Shown: positions 43,858 through 52,266 of the stretch, piece after piece
How the letters are laid out: each line of letters begins with the position of its first letter
Position numbering within the stretch: position 1 is the stretch's first letter
Source of the DNA: JAHRAW01 sp965212085
Lineage (GTDB): Bacteria > Pseudomonadota > Gammaproteobacteria > Arenicellales > Poriferihabitantaceae
Length of the DNA: 64,000 nt
Assembly (NCBI GenBank): GCA_965212085.1
Contig: OZ243042.1
Location: 496,001 to 560,000 of the forward strand
Direction: 5' to 3'
Program-made: the position numbers and the translations under genes
Notes under the pieces: generated by a model
Database searches by the model: none
Told to the model about the DNA's origin: nothing
What the model saw: the letters and a program-made list of their open reading frames with translations, nothing else

Positions 43858-43988
43858 GCGTGACGCGCTTTTGCGGGGGGGGAGACCCCCCGCACCCCCC
43901 TGTGCGGCGCGGGGAAACTCCTGTTTCCAGCGCCGCGCGCACATCCCTGTGCGCGACAGTCCGGCTAGCGCCGGAAGGGTTTGAACGG
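43858..43988 (-). repeat. Interspersed repeat family B, second copy in the cluster
   Basis: Near-identical direct repeat of 43669-43800, separated by about 57 bases of GC-rich TTGCGGGGCGCGG-type sequence. It is followed at once by a family D palindrome. Confidence 0.85.
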
Positions 43989-43993
43989 CGTAG

Positions 43994-44013
43994 GGACAGG
44001 TCGCGACCTGTCC
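43994..44013. repeat. Family D perfect palindrome
   Basis: Exact copy of the GGACAGGTCG/CGACCTGTCC palindrome, preceded by GTA and followed by CCGATTGAACGCTGAATTCCCGC. The same flank follows the copy at 44328, so the unit repeated here is larger than the palindrome and joins directly to family A. Confidence 0.85.
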
Positions 44014-44045
44014 CCGATTGAACGCTGAATTCCCGCCTCACCTCT

Positions 44046-44216
44046 GCCGTCATTCCCGAACGATAGAAAAATAGGAAGCGTCAGCGACCGTTTGTTTCAT
44101 CGCTATTCGGGAATCCAGAGGTTAAACCGGCGGTGGGTCGTGTGGCGCTGGATTCCCGAGAGCGCCAAGTGTCCGTAAGCCGCTTGCGCGGCAACGGACA
44201 CTAACGCTCGGGAATG
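44046..44216 (-). repeat. Interspersed repeat family A, copy 2 (inverted relative to 361-527)
   Basis: Reverse complement of the family A unit: CGTCATTCCCGAACGATAG ... TCGGGAATCCAG ... GGATTCCCGAGAGCGCCAAG ... CGGACACTAACGCTCGGGAAT. It carries a 12-base variant in the middle (CGGCGGTGGGTCGTG). Confidence 0.85.
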
Positions 44217-44327
44217 ACGACAGAGTTGTTGCCACGTTCCTCGGTGTGTCATACCCGCGAAAGTGTAAATCTCCCTCGGTGTCATATCCGCGCATATGGC
44301 TATCCAATAGAATTTGGTTCGGCGTAG

Positions 44328-44347
44328 GGACAGGTCGCGACCTGTCC
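44328..44347. repeat. Family D perfect palindrome
   Basis: Third exact palindrome outside coding sequence, again preceded by GTA and followed by CCCGATTGGACGCTGAATTC leading into family A. The DNA between 44217 and 44327 has no recognised gene or repeat. Confidence 0.85.
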
Positions 44348-44380
44348 CCGATTGGACGCTGAATTCCCGCATCACCTCTG

Positions 44381-44545
44381 CCGTCATTCCCGAACGATAG
44401 AAAAATAGGGAGCGTCAGCGACCGTTTGTTTCATCGCTATTCGGGAATCCAGAGGTTAAACCGGGTGGGTCAAATGGCGCTGGATTCCCGAGAGCGCCAA
44501 GTGTCCGTAAGCCGCTACGCGGCAACGGACACTAACGCTCGGGAG
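44381..44545 (-). repeat. Interspersed repeat family A, copy 3 (inverted relative to 361-527)
   Basis: Near-identical to 44046-44216 with small indels (GGGTGGGTCAAATGG in place of the longer middle). It is followed by a truncated family B end (CCGGCTAGCGCCGGAAAGGTTTGAACGG, 44546-44573). Confidence 0.85.
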
Positions 44546-44624
44546 TCCGGCTAGCGCCGGAAAGGTTTGAACGGCAGCGCGGCGGTTGCGGGGCGCGGTG
44601 CGCGGGTTTGCGGAGCGCGGTGCG

Positions 44625-44752
44625 CGTGACGCGCTTTTGCGGGGGGAGACCCCCCGCGCCCCCCTGTGCGGCGCGGGGAAACTCCTGTTTCCAGCGCCGC
44701 GCGCACATCCCTGTGCGCGACAGTCCGGCTAGCGCCGGAAGGGTTTGAACGG
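44625..44752 (-). repeat. Interspersed repeat family B, copy overlapping the 3' end of the hydrolase gene
   Basis: Full-length family B unit. Its end, CCGTTCAAACCCTTCCGGCG followed by CTAG on the minus strand, supplies the last residues and the TAG stop (44731-44729) of the hydrolase gene. It therefore straddles the coding boundary. Confidence 0.85.
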
Positions 44753-45595
44753 ACTGTCGCTTGCGGTCAACAACGATCTCAGCTGCCCGGTGATTACGGC
44801 GGCGTGCTCCACCGGCGCCAGGTGGCGGTGTTCCGGGTTGATAATGAGCCGGCTGTTGGGCAGGTCGCGGCTTAGCGCGCGCGACATCGCCGGGGTCGAG
44901 CCGGCGTCGGCGGCGCCGGTTATCACCAGCGCCGGGCAGGTTACGCCGGCCAATGGATATTGGCCCATCTCCGCCTCGGCGTACGCGAACAGGCGGTACG
45001 CTTTCAAGTAACCGCCGTCGTCAGCGTTGTTGCCGTGCCGCGCAAAAATCGCCCGGATCTGGTTCACGGCGTCGGCGTGGTCGCGCCGCCATGCGGCGGA
45101 AAACCAGCGTTCGATGGCGGCTTCAACGACCGCCGTAGGGCCGTGGTCGCGGGTCGTGCGGTAGCGCTCACGCACCCCCCGGCACTGGGCTTCGGTGCGT
45201 TGATAGACGCTGTGCAGCAGGCCAAGATGGGTCAGGCGCCGGGGCAGCAGGGAGGCGAAGGCGTGGGCGATCAGCGCGCCCATGGAGAACCCGGCGAGGG
45301 CAAAACGCCCGATGCCGAGGTGCTCCGTGAGATCCTGCAACTGGTCAACGTAGTCGGCGATTTTCCGCTCGCCGCCGGGATTGTGGCTACGGCCATGGCC
45401 GAGAAAATCGTAGGTCAGCACCGCGAAGTCCGCGGCCAGCAACTCCACCGGAACGCGCCACATGGTGTGGTCGAGGCCAACGCCGTGAACCAATACCACC
45501 AGCGGTTTTTGTTGGGGGTCGCCGCTCAGCTGGTAATGCGTGCCGCGAAAATTCCGGTTCCGGTGAGTGGTCAATTCGCTGGTGCTCGTTTGCAA
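44729..45595 (-). CDS. Alpha/beta-fold hydrolase with repeat-derived C-terminal tail
   Basis: About 288 residues. Motifs: LVHGVGLDHTMW (oxyanion-hole loop), AVLTYDFLGHGRS, nucleophile elbow GFSMGA, acid region ITGAADAGSTP and catalytic His in EHRHLAPVEHA. The overall form resembles enol-lactonase/carboxylesterase-type hydrolases of the PcaD/BioH kind. The substrate cannot be named. The open frame runs upstream through the tRNA-Lys gene (MVEHLTFNQVVAGSNPARPT is the translated tRNA), so the real start must lie downstream. No ATG exists before the HG motif. TTG at 45595 or 45574 is the best available, with no clear ribosome-binding site. The final FKPFRR and stop are encoded by the family B repeat, so the original end may have been lost. 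The gene could be active or decaying. Confidence 0.7.
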   Translation of the reverse strand: MQTSTSELTTHRNRNFRGTHYQLSGDPQQKPLVVLVHGVGLDHTMWRVPVELLAADFAVLTYDFLGHGRSHNPGGERKIADYVDQLQDLTEHLGIGRFALAGFSMGALIAHAFASLLPRRLTHLGLLHSVYQRTEAQCRGVRERYRTTRDHGPTAVVEAAIERWFSAAWRRDHADAVNQIRAIFARHGNNADDGGYLKAYRLFAYAEAEMGQYPLAGVTCPALVITGAADAGSTPAMSRALSRDLPNSRLIINPEHRHLAPVEHAAVITGQLRSLLTASDSPFKPFRR

Positions 45596-45624
45596 AGGGG
45601 TGGGGGTGGAGGGTGGAGGGTGGA

Positions 45625-45700
45625 TGGTGGGGCGTGCAGGATTCGAACCTGCGACCACCTGATTAAAAGTCAGATGCTCTACCAACTGAGCTAACGCCCC
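45625..45700 (-). tRNA. tRNA-Lys (UUU), CCA encoded
   Basis: Read on the minus strand, the 7-base acceptor GGGGCGT pairs with ACGCCCC. The D-arm is TAGCTCAGTTGGTAGAGC, the anticodon loop ACTTTTAAT gives UUU, and the T-arm GCAGGTTCGAATCCTGC is canonical. A discriminator A and encoded CCA follow (45628-45625). Many gammaproteobacteria have tRNA-Lys downstream of the tol-pal-cpoB cluster, often after queE/queC, which are absent here. Confidence 0.97.
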
Positions 45701-45797
45701 CTTTGCAACCTGCCGATCCCGGCGCGATGAACAAACCCCAAAGAGGCGCGATTATCCCGATCCGGAGCGCGCCGGTCAATTCTTTCGCGGGAGATAC

Positions 45798-46778
45798 TTA
45801 CTGCTGGATGGTCTGCTCGATGCGGCGCAACCGGGTCTGCGCCGACACCGCCACTTGATGGCCGGGGAAGCGCGTCAGGATGTCGCGGAAAATTTCCGCC
45901 GCTTCCTGGTAGGCGCCGATGTCGTACTGGATATACCCGATCTTCAGCAACGCTTCGGGCACGCGCGGGCTGTCGGGATAGCGGGTCGCGACGATGCGAA
46001 AGCCCACCAGCGCGGCTTCAAACTCGCGGTTCACGTAGCGCGCTTCCGACACCCAGTAATAGGCATCGTCCGCCAACTGGCTTTCGGGCCAGGTGTCCGC
46101 CAGCCGCTGAAACCCGGCGATGGCGTCCTGGTACTTGCTTTGCTTGAGCAGGTTGAAGGCCTGCTCGTAGGCCTGCTGTTCCGGCAGCGTTACCGCCCCG
46201 GTCTGGCCTTCGTCGGGGGGCGTAACCCCCGGCGTTTGGGGGGTTGCGGGGACCACGATCGCGAGGTCGGCGTTGCCCGGCGTGGCGGGATCGGTTGTGA
46301 TGCCGTCAACGGCGCCGGGGGTCGGGACGGGCGTGAGGCCGGGGGTAGCGGGGGTCAGGCCGGGAATGGCGATGACGTTGCCGTTGCCCGCGACTCCCGG
46401 TTGTTGGCCCGGTTGCACCGGCAGCAGCAGACGCTGGGCGCGTTCCAGGCTGAGCAAGCGGCGGTCCAAATCCTGGACAAAATTCTGCTGGCGCCGCTTG
46501 GCGGTTTCGGCGTTGAACTCGATTTCTTCCACCTCGTTGCGCAGCTTCTTGAGTTCTTCCTTGATTTCGGTCAGTTGCTCCAAAGCCCTGAGCGTCTCGG
46601 CGGCGGCGGGTGCCGGGGCCGGGGTCTGTGCCGGAGCCGGAGCCTGAACCGGCTGGGTCGGCGTCTGAACCGGAACCGGATGCGTGCTCTGGGCGGGCGG
46701 TGGCAATACGCAGCCGCCGAGCGCCAGTAACGGCAACAAAGCCGGCAGCCATCGGCGCGAGGTTGTTTTATCGGTCAT
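45798..46778 (-). CDS. cpoB: Cell division coordinator CpoB (YbgF)
   Basis: Periplasmic TPR protein that links the Tol-Pal machine to peptidoglycan synthesis during constriction. From the ATG at 46778 (MTDKTTSRRW) there is a lipoprotein-like signal LPLLALGGC. A coiled coil follows (about residues 60-115, EIKEELKKLRNEVEEIEF), then a long Pro/Thr/Gly linker, then three tetratricopeptide repeats (about 205-325: AFNLLKQSKYQDAIAGF, YYWVSEARYVNREFEAALVGF, GYIQYDIGAYQEAAEIF). The frame opens at 46811, but the extra 11 residues come from a duplicated CCATTTG tract and are unlikely to be used. Escherichia coli CpoB is not a lipoprotein, so the Cys is notable. It lies downstream of pal in the same direction. 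Confidence 0.92.
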   Translation of the reverse strand: MTDKTTSRRWLPALLPLLALGGCVLPPPAQSTHPVPVQTPTQPVQAPAPAQTPAPAPAAAETLRALEQLTEIKEELKKLRNEVEEIEFNAETAKRRQQNFVQDLDRRLLSLERAQRLLLPVQPGQQPGVAGNGNVIAIPGLTPATPGLTPVPTPGAVDGITTDPATPGNADLAIVVPATPQTPGVTPPDEGQTGAVTLPEQQAYEQAFNLLKQSKYQDAIAGFQRLADTWPESQLADDAYYWVSEARYVNREFEAALVGFRIVATRYPDSPRVPEALLKIGYIQYDIGAYQEAAEIFRDILTRFPGHQVAVSAQTRLRRIEQTIQQ

Positions 46779-46876
46779 TTCTTTTGCCATTTGCCATTTA
46801 TTATGGGTCATTGTCCCGGTGTGCTTCCGCTCCCCATGACAATACCAATAATACCATTGCCGGTCATTGCCGCCCG

Positions 46877-47461
46877 CTACTGATACAGAATCTCAACCCG
46901 GCGGTTGAGGCCCCAGGCGCTGTCATCGTGGCCGAGGGCAACCGGGCGCTCTTCGCCGTAGGAAACCGTCTGGATGCGGTTTGCGCCGACGCCGAGCGCC
47001 GCCAGCACGTCGGCTACGGATTTGGCGCGGTCTTCGGCGAGGGCGAGGTTGTATTCCCTGGTTCCGCGCTCGTCGGCGTGGCCTTCGAGGATGATCCGGA
47101 CGTTGGAGACGCCGTTCAGGTAGCGGGCGTGGGCCTGCACTACGGCTTCCCCTTCGGCGCTCATGATGCTGCTGTCGTATTCAAAGTAGATTACCCGCCG
47201 GGCGAGCAGGTCGCCGTCGTTGCTCTGATCGCTTTGGCCGCTTTGCTCAAGGCCCTCCGCGTCCGTGCCGACGTCGCCGCCGAGGCCGGTGGCGCTCGCT
47301 TCTGCGGTACCGGCTTCTCCGGCGGTGCCGTGGATGGCTTGTTCTTCCACCACGACCTGGTCGTTCACCGCCGCGCCGCCGCCACAGCCGGCGATACCGG
47401 CGATACCGGCCATCATTACGCCGGCGAACAACACATTGATATAAGGTGGCAATTTACGCAT
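46877..47461 (-). CDS. pal: Peptidoglycan-associated lipoprotein Pal
   Basis: 194 residues. The start at 47461 (MRKLPPYINV) is fixed by the lipoprotein signal GIAGIAGC and a GAGGA ribosome-binding site about 8 bases upstream; the longer open frame is not needed. An acidic/Gly-rich spacer is followed by an OmpA-C domain (about 85-194) with IYFEYDSS, the peptidoglycan-binding block EGHADERGTREYNLALAEDRA and the end NRRVEILYQ. Pal anchors the outer membrane to peptidoglycan and binds TolB. It lies 32 bases downstream of tolB, consistent with one operon tolQ-tolR-tolA-tolB-pal-cpoB. Confidence 0.96.
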   Translation of the reverse strand: MRKLPPYINVLFAGVMMAGIAGIAGCGGGAAVNDQVVVEEQAIHGTAGEAGTAEASATGLGGDVGTDAEGLEQSGQSDQSNDGDLLARRVIYFEYDSSIMSAEGEAVVQAHARYLNGVSNVRIILEGHADERGTREYNLALAEDRAKSVADVLAALGVGANRIQTVSYGEERPVALGHDDSAWGLNRRVEILYQ

Positions 47462-47493
47462 GGCAGTATCCTCTGAAGTGTTAGCCCGTACGG

Positions 47494-48879
47494 TCACGGT
47501 TTTCGGTTGTTTCGGTTGAATGGCGACCACGCCGGTTCGCGCACAGTACCAGCACCGGCACCGGCACCGGTTCCGGCACTGCTTTGCAATCGCAGAACCT
47601 GGTGCACCCGGCCGTCCGGGGAAACCGCGGCCAGCACGTTGCGCCCGCCGGATTGGGTGGCGTACATGATCATCTCGTCGTTGGGCGCGAAGCTGGGCGA
47701 TTCATCCTGGCGGGTGCGGGTCAGTTCATTCACGGTTCGGTCCGTGGCCGAGTATATCCCAACTCGGAAGCCATTGCCCTGATTGGTGATCAATACCATG
47801 GATTTGCCGTCGCTGGAATAACTGGCACCGGCGTTGTATTTGCCCTTGAAGGTGAGCCGCTGGGCGGCGCCCCCGGCGGCGGGGATGCGGTAAATCTGCG
47901 GCGTCCCGGAGCGGCTTGAGGTGAAGACGATGGTGCCGCCGTCCGGCGACCACGCGGGTTCGGTGTCAATGGCGGTGTGGCGGGTCAGGCGGCGCAGGTT
48001 GCCGCTTTTCAGGTCGTAGATGTAGATCTCGGAATTGCCCGCCATGGACAGCGTCATCGCCAGCCGCCCGCCGTCCGGCGACCACGCCGGCGCGCCGTTG
48101 ATGCCGTCGTATTCGGCGACCCGCCGGCGCTCGCCGCTCCACAGATCCTGGACGTAGATCATCGAACGATTTTTCTCAAACGAGACGTAGGCCAGCCGGT
48201 TGCCGTCCGGCGACCACGCCGGGGAGAGGATGGGCTGCGGCGATTCAAGGATGGTTTTGGGGTCGTGGCCGTCGGAATCCGCGACCTTCAACAAGTAGCG
48301 TTTCCCCGATGACGCCTCTTCCACGGTGACGTAGGCGATGCGGGTGTCGAAGGCGCCGGGTTTGCCGATCAGCGTCTCGTAGATGAGGTCGCTGATCTGG
48401 TGGGCGGCCTTGCGAAGCCGCGCCGCCGGCACCACGAATTTCCGCCCCGCCAACTGCCTTTCCCGGAACACGTCGAGCAGCCGGAAGCGCACCTCAAGGC
48501 GGCCGTTGCCGGCGTCGGTTACGCGCCCGATCACCAGCGCCTCGGCTTTGAGCAGGCGCCAGTTTTTGTATTGAACCGCCTGCGGGTCGTGGGGCCGGGC
48601 GAGAAAATCGCCCCGCGACAACGGCGCAAACTTTCCGCTGTGCGCAAGATCCGCCTCAATCACGCCGCCCGGCAGGTCGGCACCCACGCTCACGCCCACG
48701 CCCTCCAGCCCGAACGGCACGATGGCGATGGGGATGGCCGCTTCCACGCCTTTGGTGACTTCAATGGTCAACACCGCCGCCGCCGGGGAAAATCCCGATA
48801 GCGCCAGCGACAGCATTGTCGTCAGCATGGCCGACAACGCGCCGGTGAAAGCGTTTTTCAAGCCGCGCCTAGTAGGCAT
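47494..48879 (-). CDS. tolB: Tol-Pal system protein TolB
   Basis: 461 residues. The ATG at 48879 lies inside the last codons of tolA (11-base overlap), pointing to coupled translation. A signal peptide ending PAAA precedes VLTIEVTKG. The N-terminal domain (FGLEGVGVSVGADLPGGVIEADLAHSGKF) is followed by a six-bladed propeller with repeated AWSPDGxxLAYVS motifs (about 205-455). TolB is periplasmic and moves between Pal and TolA. Odd point: near the C-terminus an Ala/Gly run (GTGAGAGAGT) is encoded by a CACCGG hexamer repeat just before the last blade strand REPAWSPF, probably a slippage expansion in a surface loop. Confidence 0.95.
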   Translation of the reverse strand: MPTRRGLKNAFTGALSAMLTTMLSLALSGFSPAAAVLTIEVTKGVEAAIPIAIVPFGLEGVGVSVGADLPGGVIEADLAHSGKFAPLSRGDFLARPHDPQAVQYKNWRLLKAEALVIGRVTDAGNGRLEVRFRLLDVFRERQLAGRKFVVPAARLRKAAHQISDLIYETLIGKPGAFDTRIAYVTVEEASSGKRYLLKVADSDGHDPKTILESPQPILSPAWSPDGNRLAYVSFEKNRSMIYVQDLWSGERRRVAEYDGINGAPAWSPDGGRLAMTLSMAGNSEIYIYDLKSGNLRRLTRHTAIDTEPAWSPDGGTIVFTSSRSGTPQIYRIPAAGGAAQRLTFKGKYNAGASYSSDGKSMVLITNQGNGFRVGIYSATDRTVNELTRTRQDESPSFAPNDEMIMYATQSGGRNVLAAVSPDGRVHQVLRLQSSAGTGAGAGAGTVREPAWSPFNRNNRKP

Positions 48880-49786
48880 CGGGGCTGAACTTGAAGTCAA
48901 ACTCGTTGATGAACTCATAGTATTCCGGGTTGCTCGGAAACGGCAGCGGCGAAGCCTTGTGCACCGCGCGTTCCGCGGACTGGTCGAAGAACGGGTCGCC
49001 GCTGCTTCGGGTAACCCGCGCCGAGGTCACGCGCCCGTCGCGGGCTACTTTAACCCGAATGACAACCGTGAGGCCAGCCTGACTGATCCGCGGCCGCAGC
49101 CAGTTGCTTTCCACCTCGGCGGCGATGCGGTCCACCAGCGCGCTCAGCGCATCGGCGGCGTCGCTTTGGGTTTTGGCGCGCTGCTCTTCTTCGAGTTGCT
49201 TGCGAAGCTGTTCGGCGCGCCGGCGTTTGGCTTCTTCTTCGGCTTCGCGTTTTTTTTGTGCCTCTTCAGCCTGGCGTTTTTTCTCAGCCGCTTTGCGTTT
49301 TTTTTCCGCTTCTAGTTTTTTTCTTTGTTCATCGGCCTTGCGCTTTTTCTCGGTTTCGCGTTTTTTCTTTTCCGCCGCCGCTTTGCGTTTCTTTTCGGCG
49401 TCCTGTTTTTTCTTCAACGCTTCGGCTTTGCGTTTCTTCTCAGCCGCCTGCTTTTTCTTTAACTCCTCGGCTTCGCGTTTTTGCTTTTGTTCTTCGGCCT
49501 TGCGTTTTTTCTCCGCTTCGGCATCGCGCTTGCGCTTCAGGTCTTCCTGTTTCTTTTTTTCATCCGCCTGGCGGCGGAGCAGTTCTTCAAGGTCTCTGGC
49601 CGCCTGCTCGGCTTCAAGATCCCGGGCCGCCACCGCCACCGCCTGGATCGGTTCGACGCCGCCGCGCTTGACGTTGTCGCGCCAGTTGAAGTTGTAAAAC
49701 AAAAACGCGATCAGCACTCCATGGATTACGGCGGTGAACAACAGCGCCTTCGAGAGGAGGCCGAACCGCCTCAACCTTTTTCCCAT
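48869..49786 (-). CDS. tolA: Tol-Pal system protein TolA
   Basis: 305 residues. A single N-terminal transmembrane segment (LLSKALLFTAVIHGVLIAFLF, about 10-30) anchors it to TolQR. A long charged helical domain follows (about 55-205) made of Lys/Glu/Ala repeats such as EKKRKAEEQKKK. The C-terminal TonB/TolA-like domain (about 215-305) contains ESNWLRPRISQAGLTVVIRVKVARDGRV and ends FKFSPDAY. TolA carries proton-motive energy from TolQR to TolB-Pal across the periplasm. Its ATG shares one base with the tolR stop. The low-complexity helix also opens long antisense frames that I do not regard as genes. Confidence 0.96.
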   Translation of the reverse strand: MGKRLRRFGLLSKALLFTAVIHGVLIAFLFYNFNWRDNVKRGGVEPIQAVAVAARDLEAEQAARDLEELLRRQADEKKKQEDLKRKRDAEAEKKRKAEEQKQKREAEELKKKQAAEKKRKAEALKKKQDAEKKRKAAAEKKKRETEKKRKADEQRKKLEAEKKRKAAEKKRQAEEAQKKREAEEEAKRRRAEQLRKQLEEEQRAKTQSDAADALSALVDRIAAEVESNWLRPRISQAGLTVVIRVKVARDGRVTSARVTRSSGDPFFDQSAERAVHKASPLPFPSNPEYYEFINEFDFKFSPDAY

Positions 49787-50211
49787 CAGGACCCCGGCGA
49801 TTCCGTCACCAGCCCCACCGACCTGACCCCGGCGGCTTGCAGCAGCACCATGGCCCGCACCACGTGGGCGTAGGCCACCGCGCCGTCGCCGCGCACCAGG
49901 AAGGGCGCGTCTGGATTGCGCCGCAAAACCGCGCGCGCGGTGCGCTCGATTTCTTCCGCCGAGGCGGTTTTTTCCGGGTCGTCGTTGAGATAGTAGTTGC
50001 CGCCGGCGTCCACGGTGACCACGAACGGCTCCTGGTCTTCGTTCTTGATGGGCTCGGCGGCGGCTTCGGGAAGATCCACCTTCACGCCCTGGCTGAGTAG
50101 CGGCGCGGTGACCATGAAAATAATCAACAATACCAGCATCACGTCAACGTAAGGGACCACGTTGATCTCCCCCATGAGGCGTTTTTTGCGGCCGTAGCGG
50201 CTGCGGCTCAT
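49786..50211 (-). CDS. tolR: Tol-Pal system protein TolR (ExbD family)
   Basis: 141 residues from ATG 50211 (MSRSRYGRKKRLMGEINVVPYVDVMLVLLIIF). The transmembrane helix contains the conserved proton-channel Asp (YVDVML). The periplasmic part ends in the ExbD-type fold (VSADE-like DDPEKTASAEEIERTARAVLRRNPDAPFLVRGDGAVAYAHVVRAM). TolR forms the inner-membrane proton channel with TolQ. ATG overlaps the tolQ stop (ATGA) and its own TGA overlaps the tolA start, so translation of the three is coupled. The frame upstream of 50211 is out-of-phase tolQ sequence and is not part of the protein. Confidence 0.96.
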   Translation of the reverse strand: MSRSRYGRKKRLMGEINVVPYVDVMLVLLIIFMVTAPLLSQGVKVDLPEAAAEPIKNEDQEPFVVTVDAGGNYYLNDDPEKTASAEEIERTARAVLRRNPDAPFLVRGDGAVAYAHVVRAMVLLQAAGVRSVGLVTESPGS

Positions 50212-50975
50212 TTGACTTTGGTCGCCAGGTCCTGGCGGTTGACGATGCTCAAAAACTCTTCCATGAACACTTCGTAGCGGTTGGTGAGGCGCTCGGCGGT
50301 GTGCGCGAAACTGTTGTAGGCGATGACCGCCGGGATGGCGGCGAACAGGCCCATGGCGGTGGCGATCAGCGCTTCGGAAATGCCCGGCGCCACGGTGGCG
50401 ATGGTAACCTGCTGCAGCACGCCGATGGAGCGGAACGAGTTCATGATGCCCCACACCGTGCCGAACAGCCCGACGTAGGGGCTGGTGGAGCCGACCGTGG
50501 CGAGGAACGACAGGTGGATTTCCAGGTTGTCGATTTCGCGGCTCAGCGCCACGCGCATGGAGCGGTGCACGCCGTCCACCACGTCGGCGCGGCTGACGTT
50601 GGGCTTGTGGTGCAGGCGGTTGTATTCGTGGTAGCCGGCGATGAAGATGTTGACGATGCCTTCGGGTTCGCCTTTGCCGCCCTTGCCGATCTCGCCACCC
50701 TCGTTGCCGTCCCGGTCCCGGTCCCGTTCATTGGACTCGCCGCTCCAGTCGTTGTAGATGCGGTGCATCTCGCCGCCGGACCAGAATTGTTCCTCAAACT
50801 GGTCGGCGATTCTGGTCAAGCGTTTGTAGGTGGTTCGCTTGCGGTCGATCATGTACCACGAGACCACCGATGCCAGCAGCAGGATGAGCATCACCAACTG
50901 CACCAGGAAACCGGCGTTGGCGATCAGGCTGATGACCGACAGGCCGTCGCGCTCGGTGATGAGTTCAATGGGCAT
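50208..50975 (-). CDS. tolQ: Tol-Pal system protein TolQ (ExbB/MotA family)
   Basis: 255 residues with three membrane segments: about 15-38 (LIANAGFLVQLVMLILLLASVVSW), about 155-180 (LSFLATVGSTSPYVGLFGTVWGIM, the family signature) and about 190-220 (GISEALIATAMGLFAAIPAVIAYN). TolQ forms the pentameric stator with TolR. An acidic/basic Gly-rich loop (NERDRDRDGNEGGEIGKGG, about 83-105) sits in the cytoplasmic region, is partly encoded by a CCCGGT hexamer repeat and is longer than usual. No ribosome-binding site is evident. The upstream partner ybgC, which normally precedes tolQ, is reduced to a fragment, so a promoter must lie in 50976-51180 or further upstream. Confidence 0.95.
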   Translation of the reverse strand: MPIELITERDGLSVISLIANAGFLVQLVMLILLLASVVSWYMIDRKRTTYKRLTRIADQFEEQFWSGGEMHRIYNDWSGESNERDRDRDGNEGGEIGKGGKGEPEGIVNIFIAGYHEYNRLHHKPNVSRADVVDGVHRSMRVALSREIDNLEIHLSFLATVGSTSPYVGLFGTVWGIMNSFRSIGVLQQVTIATVAPGISEALIATAMGLFAAIPAVIAYNSFAHTAERLTNRYEVFMEEFLSIVNRQDLATKVK

Positions 50976-51030
50976 TGGAAGTAATCAGGGAAGTGGTCGG
51001 GAAAATTCGTCGGTCAGATGGTTGCCGCAG

Positions 51031-51050
51031 GGACAGGCCGCGACTTGCCC
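51031..51050. repeat. Imperfect family D palindrome between tolQ and the ybgC remnant
   Basis: GGACAGGCCGCGACTTGCCC differs from the perfect family D element at three positions. It is flanked by a short direct repeat CCGCAAACAGGCA/CCGCAAACAGACA (51061-51090) that directly abuts the point where ybgC similarity ends. Confidence 0.6.
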
Positions 51051-51087
51051 CTGCAACCCGCCGCAAACAGGCACCGCCGCAAACAGA

Positions 51088-51178
51088 CAAGCCCGCTCCA
51101 TATAGCCCGGATGCGCCGTAGTATACAACGCCGCCGGCGCCGGTATCCTGGTAATTTATCTGCGGCGCGAGGGAGAAG

Positions 51179-51195
<17 letters not shown>
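51088..51195 (-). pseudogene. ybgC: ybgC remnant (Tol-Pal-associated acyl-CoA thioesterase)
   Basis: ATG 51195 overlaps the 3' end of ruvB and opens MKRGANFSLAPQINYQDTGAGGVVYYG. This matches the YbgC N-terminus (x-YYEDTDAGGVVYHANYL), although the key Asp of DTDAGG reads Gly. The next expected block (YLRYMERART) is found in another frame: GGCTATATGGAGCGGGCT encodes GYMERA at about 51091-51108. After that, similarity stops at a repeat. About 36 of about 130 residues remain, with one frameshift. Position between ruvB and tolQ is exactly where ybgC normally lies. I am fairly sure it is a relic. Confidence 0.75.
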
Positions 51196-52261
<1,066 letters not shown>

Positions 52262-52266
52262 GGCCG

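Noticed and set aside
43555..44387. Several short open frames in the repeat cluster, sharing RTVAHRDVRAALETGVSP
   Set aside because: They are translations of the family B and D repeats in different frames. They have no independent start signals and repeat with each DNA copy.
45596..45685. Extension of the hydrolase starting MVEHLTFNQVVAGSNPARPT
   Set aside because: This peptide is the translated tRNA-Lys gene, a well-known artefact.
49104..49697. Ser/Phe/Arg-rich plus-strand frame opposite tolA
   Set aside because: Mirror of the Lys/Glu/Ala helix codons of tolA; low complexity with no family match.
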